Positions 34,181 to 35,049 of a stretch of 35,049 nt of DNA are shown here, one piece after another; the first letter of the stretch is position 1; every line of letters begins with the position of its first letter. Position numbers and translations under genes: made by a program. A model generated the notes under the pieces. It was not told where the DNA came from, made no database searches, and saw nothing but the letters and a program-made list of their open reading frames with translations. The DNA is from Paraburkholderia sp. NMBU_R16 (lineage in GTDB: Bacteria > Pseudomonadota > Gammaproteobacteria > Burkholderiales > Burkholderiaceae), in contig NZ_JAAAYE010000055.1 of assembly GCF_013282575.1 (NCBI RefSeq), forward strand, positions 1 to 35,049. The letters are read 5' to 3'.

Positions 34181-34563
34181 TTCGTTCTCCTAGGCCCGCC
34201 GGGCGATGCCCAGGGCAGGCATGTGCCACTGATTTTAGAGCAAGTTAGACGAAAGAGGGATCAAAAAAACGGCGCTTTCTTATTCAATGTTCTTCAATGT
34301 ATGCAATATGGAGGAAGGCTCAAGTAAGAGTGCTTGCGAGACATGTAGGTGAAAATCCCTATGCGCACGTAGATTTTAGATAGAAATCAACACATTGAGT
34401 GGAGCGTCGGCCGGCGATTGCACAGAAAAGCCACCTCCGACCAAGGCGTAGATGTATGCAACGATTGCGAAAATGGATTCGCTAGCCTACGATTCGGCAT
34501 CAAGAAGTGAGGTTCTGTATGCATACATCAGCCTCATGAATTCATGTCAATCGGAGACACGCC
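34181..34563. promoter_or_regulatory. Divergent regulatory region of GntR and Rieske genes
   Basis: A 383-bp spacer, AT-richer than its surroundings. TGTATGCA occurs three times: 34298-34305, 34453-34460 and 34516-34523. The last is part of the perfect 12-bp palindrome TGTATGCATACA (34516-34527). FCD-type GntR proteins bind short palindromes of this kind, so these are candidate operators. The palindrome lies about 37 bp before the Rieske ATG, a typical repressor position. No gene was found here. Confidence 0.65.
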
Positions 34564-34922
34564 ATGATGAGTTCCCAGCAAAACGACACGATCACGCGCG
34601 TCGGCAAAGACACGCCAGCCGGCCAGCTTCTGCGCAACTACTGGCAACCGGTGGCGCTCGTGGAGGAGTTGCCCGCGCAGCGCCCGGTCCGCGCAGTGCG
34701 GCTGATGGGTCAGGATTTCGTCGTCTTCAAGGACGAGCAGGGTCGCTACGGCATGCTCGATCGCGACTGCCCGCATCGCGGCGCGGATTTGGCGGCGGGG
34801 CGCCTGGAGGGGGGCGGTCTGCGCTGCGCGTTTCACGGCTGGCTCTTCGACGTCAACGGAAGCTGTTTGTCGACCCCCGGCGAACCCATCGGCAGCACGC
34901 TCTGCAAGAAGGTGCGCCAAAG
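34564..34922 (+). pseudogene. Rieske oxygenase alpha-subunit-like gene, truncated by IS
   Basis: The first ~119 codons of a Rieske non-heme iron oxygenase of the phthalate 4,5-dioxygenase / vanillate demethylase type (usual length 340-440). The opening GQLLRNYWQPVALVEELP is typical, and the [2Fe-2S] ligands are visible: C69-x-H71 (DRDCPHRG) and C88-xx-H91 (LRCAFHGW). Homology stops after LCKKVRQ at about 34920, where an IS21-type end begins; the mononuclear iron domain is lost. GGAG lies 8 bp before the ATG at 34564. The product cannot be an active oxygenase. The divergent GntR protein was probably its regulator. Confidence 0.85.
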
Positions 34923-34926
34923 TGCC

Positions 34927-34970
34927 GCGCGTCAAACAAGATGAGAGCAGCGCGTCAATCAGGATGAGAG
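34927..34970. repeat. Two 21-bp direct repeats at the IS end
   Basis: Copies at 34927-34947 and 34950-34970 both start GCGCGTCAA and end GATGAGAG, with two mismatches. They are likely transposase-binding sites. Confidence 0.8.
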
Positions 34971-34974
34971 TACT

Positions 34975-35025
34975 GGCGTGGCGGCAGCGGTGAAGGGCGT
35001 AGCCCGGAACCGCTGCCGCCACGCC
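34975..35025. repeat. Perfect 16-bp inverted repeat with nested hairpin
   Basis: GGCGTGGCGGCAGCGG at 34975-34990 is exactly inverted at 35010-35025. The 19-nt loop itself holds GGGC-GTA-GCCC (34995-35005). As RNA this would be a very stable structure upstream of the presumed transposase gene; as DNA it might be a cruciform. Confidence 0.85.
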
Positions 35026-35049
35026 GCGCCGAGCAGTCCCCCGTCATCG

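Larger units (their letters stand above)
34923..35049. mobile_element. Left end of an IS21-family-like element
   Basis: Begins with TG at 34923. Two 21-bp direct repeats with two mismatches follow at 34927-34947 and 34950-34970, like the multiple terminal transposase-binding repeats of IS21-family elements. A perfect 16-bp inverted repeat at 34975-34990 / 35010-35025 comes next. No transposase sequence is inside the window, so the family assignment rests on the end structure and memory of such ends. Confidence 0.6.

Noticed and set aside
34452-34967. 171-codon plus-strand frame overlapping the Rieske gene
   Set aside because: The overlapping frame carries the Rieske ligands; this one is a shadow and crosses the palindromic operator.

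Overview
The window is high-GC DNA with gene content typical of the Burkholderiaceae (Paraburkholderia, Caballeronia or Trinickia-like). The evidence is an acoRXABC acetoin operon in the Cupriavidus/Burkholderia style, a giant cyclic beta-1,2-glucan synthase beside pgm, a phasin, Crp-like regulators, a DUF3309 micro-protein and an LplA-like gene. The assignment is an inference from gene content. No rRNA, tRNA or CRISPR was seen.

Layout. (1) 1-126: end of an IS3-family (IS407-like) insertion sequence. It has removed the 5' third of an HMG-CoA-lyase-type gene (127-748). (2) 745-4539: a tight same-strand cluster continues with a family III CoA-transferase, an MFS anion symporter and an amidohydrolase with a twin-arginine-like N terminus. 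This reads as the remains of a carboxylate catabolic operon whose lyase is now broken. (3) 4604-7764: a LysR regulator diverges from a quinone-reductase-like oxidoreductase, followed by a GlcG/HbpS-like protein and a secreted lipocalin-like protein. (4) 7972-15390: acetoin catabolism. acoR encodes a sigma54 activator, followed by a clear -24/-12 promoter with an upstream palindrome, then acoX, acoA, acoB, acoC and a lipoate-ligase-like gene. No E3 gene is present. (5) 15391-16322: a poor region with an oxidoreductase remnant and one doubtful short ORF. (6) 16323-26826: pgm and a ~2,900-residue cyclic beta-1,2-glucan synthase (NdvB/Cgs type), linking glucose-1-phosphate supply to periplasmic glucan synthesis. 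(7) 26852-32972: DUF3309 protein, a long AI-2E-family membrane protein, and two Crp-like paralogs (about 83% identical by hand count) in inverted orientation around a phasin, an orphan HicB-like protein and small ORFs; then a slipin remnant. (8) 32991-34922: a small conserved protein, an MFS remnant, and a GntR/FCD regulator diverging from a Rieske oxygenase gene. That gene is cut after about 119 codons by what looks like an IS21-family end (34923 to window end).

The best leads for second study are the IS-broken catabolic genes at both edges, the three TGTATGCA copies between the GntR and Rieske genes, the shared promoter-like element upstream of a Crp gene and the phasin gene, the altered GAFTGA loop in AcoR, the dedicated lipoate ligase in the aco cluster, and the unassigned alpha/beta C-terminal domain on the AI-2E protein. 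I see no complete, obviously undescribed defence or mobile system. The strongest candidate for an undescribed function is the CoA-transferase/lyase/amidohydrolase pathway, and here it is no longer intact.
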